Source: Crossiella sp. CA-258035
GTDB taxonomy: Bacteria > Actinomycetota > Actinomycetes > Mycobacteriales > Pseudonocardiaceae
Length of the DNA stretch: 64,000 bases
Direction: 5' to 3'
Assembly (NCBI RefSeq): GCF_030064675.1
Contig: NZ_CP116413.1
Location: 5,426,001-5,490,000, forward strand
Positions 62,454-64,000 of this stretch are shown here, one piece after another; within the stretch, counting starts at the first letter, position 1, and each line of letters opens with the position of its first letter. The notes under the pieces were generated by a model. That model saw nothing but the letters and a program-made list of their open reading frames with translations. It was not told where the DNA came from and ran no database searches. Made by a program: the position numbers and the translations under genes.

Positions 62454-63416
62454 GTGTTGGAGGCGCTGGACCCCGCCACCGAACACGGGCAGGTCTACCG
62501 CGCGCTGGTCGCGCTGCCGCGCACCACGGTCGGCGCGCTGGCCGCCGAGACCGGCATCGAGGCCGAGCGGGTGCGCCAGGTGCTGCACGAGCTGGCCGGG
62601 CTGCGCATCGCGGTGGCGCTCAACCTGGAGGGCACCGCGTGGGAGGCCAACTCCCCCACCGAGATCACCGAGTCCTTCCTGCAGCGCGACGCGGTGCGCC
62701 GGGCCGAGCTGCGGCGCACCGGCACCGAGCTGGAGCGGCTGTTTCGCTTCGCCCGCAAGGAGAACGGCAGCTACGGCCCGCTGGAAGTGATCAGCGACAC
62801 CGACCAGATCCTGGCCACCATGCAGCAGCTGCAACGGGCCGCCCGGCGCGAGGTGCGGGTGGTCGACCGGCCGCCGTACTTCGCCCCGCCCTCCTACTAC
62901 GCCGCCCAGGAGAAGCTCCAGTACGAGCGGATGGCCGCCGGGGTCGCCTACCGCACGATCTACTACGAGGCGGCCTTCAGCGACACCACCGTGCCGGACA
63001 TCGCGGACATGGTGACCGCGGGTGAGCAGGCCCGCACGCTGGAGGACCTGCCGATGAAGCTGGTGATCGGCGACGACGAGCTGGCCGTGGTGACCCTGGA
63101 GGCGGACAGCGGTCCCGGTGTGGTCGCGCTGCTGGTGCGGACCTCCAGCCTGTTCACCGCGCTGTCCAACACCTTCGAGACGCTGTGGAAGCTGGCGGTC
63201 CCGGTCTCCGCGGCCGGGGTGGACGCCCCCGAGGATCCCCGGGACCGCCAGATCCTCACGCTGATGGCCATCGGCGCCACCGACGACGCGATCGCGCGCA
63301 GGCTGAACCTGTCCCGCCGCACGGTGGTCCGCCGGGTGGCCGTCCTGCAGGAACGGCTCGGCGCGACCACCCGGTTCCAGGCCGGGGTGCAGGCGGCGCG
63401 GCGCGGCTGGCTCTGA
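62454..63416 (+). CDS. TrmB/LuxR-type transcriptional regulator
   Basis: A 320-residue regulator with two helix-turn-helix regions. The N-terminal one (VGALAAETGIEAERVRQVLH) is TrmB-like; the C-terminal one (GATDDAIARRLNLSRRTVVR) is LuxR/NarL-like. The middle resembles a phospholipase-D-like sensor region of actinobacterial regulators. GTG 62454 has GGGGG upstream; the frame is open to 62370. It lies just after the serine hydrolase pair in the same direction and may regulate it. Confidence 0.82.
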   Translation: MLEALDPATEHGQVYRALVALPRTTVGALAAETGIEAERVRQVLHELAGLRIAVALNLEGTAWEANSPTEITESFLQRDAVRRAELRRTGTELERLFRFARKENGSYGPLEVISDTDQILATMQQLQRAARREVRVVDRPPYFAPPSYYAAQEKLQYERMAAGVAYRTIYYEAAFSDTTVPDIADMVTAGEQARTLEDLPMKLVIGDDELAVVTLEADSGPGVVALLVRTSSLFTALSNTFETLWKLAVPVSAAGVDAPEDPRDRQILTLMAIGATDDAIARRLNLSRRTVVRRVAVLQERLGATTRFQAGVQAARRGWL

Positions 63417-63421
63417 GGCGG

Positions 63422-64000
63422 CTACTTCGCCACCCGGTACTTCAGGTGAGTCACGCCGATGCCCTGCTCCACCGAGAACGGCCCGTCCACCGGTGTGGTG
63501 CCCAGCGACTGGAAGTACGGGGTGCCGCCGCCGAGCACCACCGGCACCAGGTCCACCCACAGCTCGTCCACCAGGCCCGCGGCCAGGGCCTGGCTGCCGA
63601 TGGTGCCCGCGGCCACGCCGACAATCTTGTCACCGGCAAGTTCACTGGCCCTGGCAACGGCCGCCTCGATGCCCTCGGTGACGAAGATGAAGTTCTTTCC
63701 TTCCCGCTCCCAGCCCTCGGGGACCTGGTGGGTGAGCACCACCACCGGGGAGCCCAGCGGGTGCAGGCCGCCCCAGCCGCCGGTGGTGTCGAACACGCCA
63801 CGGCCGACCACCAGCGCCGCGGTGTCCTCGATCTGACCGCGCACGTAGGCGGCGCTGGTCTCGGTGAGCCGGAAGGACAACTCGGGGTTGGTGGTGGTGA
63901 TTTCGATGTCACCGCTGTTGTACCACCGGAACAGCTGGTCGAAGCCGGAGTTCTCCGGCCCGGAGACGTAGCCGTCCAGGGACATGCTCGCGCCGACGAT
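63422..64000 (-). CDS. Dihydrofolate-reductase-family (RibD C-terminal-like) protein, 5' end outside window
   Basis: The open frame reaches the right edge. Within the window the sequence IVGASMSLDGYVSGPEN is the usual start region of this family, normally preceded by a few residues, so the true start lies just outside. Later, VVVGRGVFDTTGGW, VVVLTHQVP and VVLGGGTPYFQSL are RibD-C/YwjB-like motifs that bind NADPH. It probably reduces a small, perhaps pterin-like, molecule; not a true DHFR. The stop lies 5 bp from that of the convergent regulator. Confidence 0.85.
   Translation of the reverse strand: MVGASMSLDGYVSGPENSGFDQLFRWYNSGDIEITTTNPELSFRLTETSAAYVRGQIEDTAALVVGRGVFDTTGGWGGLHPLGSPVVVLTHQVPEGWEREGKNFIFVTEGIEAAVARASELAGDKIVGVAAGTIGSQALAAGLVDELWVDLVPVVLGGGTPYFQSLGTTPVDGPFSVEQGIGVTHLKYRVAK

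Overview
The window looks like chromosomal DNA from a high-GC actinomycete, most like the Pseudonocardiales. The evidence is very high GC at third codon positions, many GTG and some TTG starts, ATGA and GTGA stop/start overlaps, and actinobacterial families (MmpS-like, DUF3040, MAB_1171c-like, FolP2-like, FprB-like). The genus cannot be fixed from sequence alone. I see no tRNA, rRNA, insertion sequence, CRISPR array or phage gene. Genes run off both ends: an ABC exporter on the left and a dihydrofolate-reductase-family protein on the right.

Positions 1-17,549 read as an apparently undescribed natural-product cluster with an aminocyclitol-like logic but an unusual enzyme set. The operon 17549->13789 starts with a StrR-type ParB-like regulator, followed by a short-chain dehydrogenase, a PHP phosphatase and an inositol-1-phosphate synthase: a private supply of inositol plus one oxidation. 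The operon 9373->13643 encodes an AMP ligase, a fold-type III PLP decarboxylase, an acyl-CoA-dehydrogenase-like enzyme and a stand-alone carrier protein, enough to load, decarboxylate and desaturate an amino acid on a carrier. Divergent from it is a 1201-residue adenylation-condensation protein ending in a carrier-like domain without its serine, coupled to a second dehydrogenase. The operon 4535->1606 holds an HPr-kinase-like protein, a nucleotidyltransferase-fold protein and a histidine phosphatase with an altered RHG motif. A second HPr-kinase-like gene and the exporter lie beyond it. A perfect 29-bp StrR-type box sits at the promoter of the kinase operon (4650-4678) and a good intragenic one lies in the regulator gene (17025-17053). 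My inference is that an inositol-derived core is acylated with a carrier-made amino acid and handled as a phosphorylated, perhaps self-protected, form for export.

Positions 18,124-24,002 are a galactoside-use operon: a LacI repressor, a perfect 16-bp operator, an ABC importer (two permeases and a lipoprotein) and a GH35 beta-galactosidase. Positions 24,046-26,491 are an AurF-like di-iron oxygenase with its ferredoxin/ferredoxin-reductase partner, behind a nested palindromic operator.

Positions 26,544-46,746 are mostly housekeeping and mixed genes: membrane and secreted proteins, TetR and large LuxR regulators, an SGNH hydrolase, a trehalose-phosphatase/GH15 fusion, ArgG with ArgR-like boxes, an SRPBCC protein containing a 28-bp palindrome, penicillin acylase, a four-gene operon (FolP2-like, nitroreductase, small protein, FGGY kinase), a membrane GGDEF protein with an altered signature, and a glycosyltransferase.

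Positions 46,873-64,000 are rich in redox enzymes and regulators: a luciferase-like oxidoreductase, two FAD enzymes, an ImmA/IrrE-like protease with a membrane partner, a second nitroreductase, a cyclase-family hydrolase, an HxlR regulator facing a degenerate short-chain dehydrogenase, an AhpD-like protein with a MocR regulator facing an MFS exporter, and a tandem pair of secreted serine hydrolases followed by a LuxR-type regulator.
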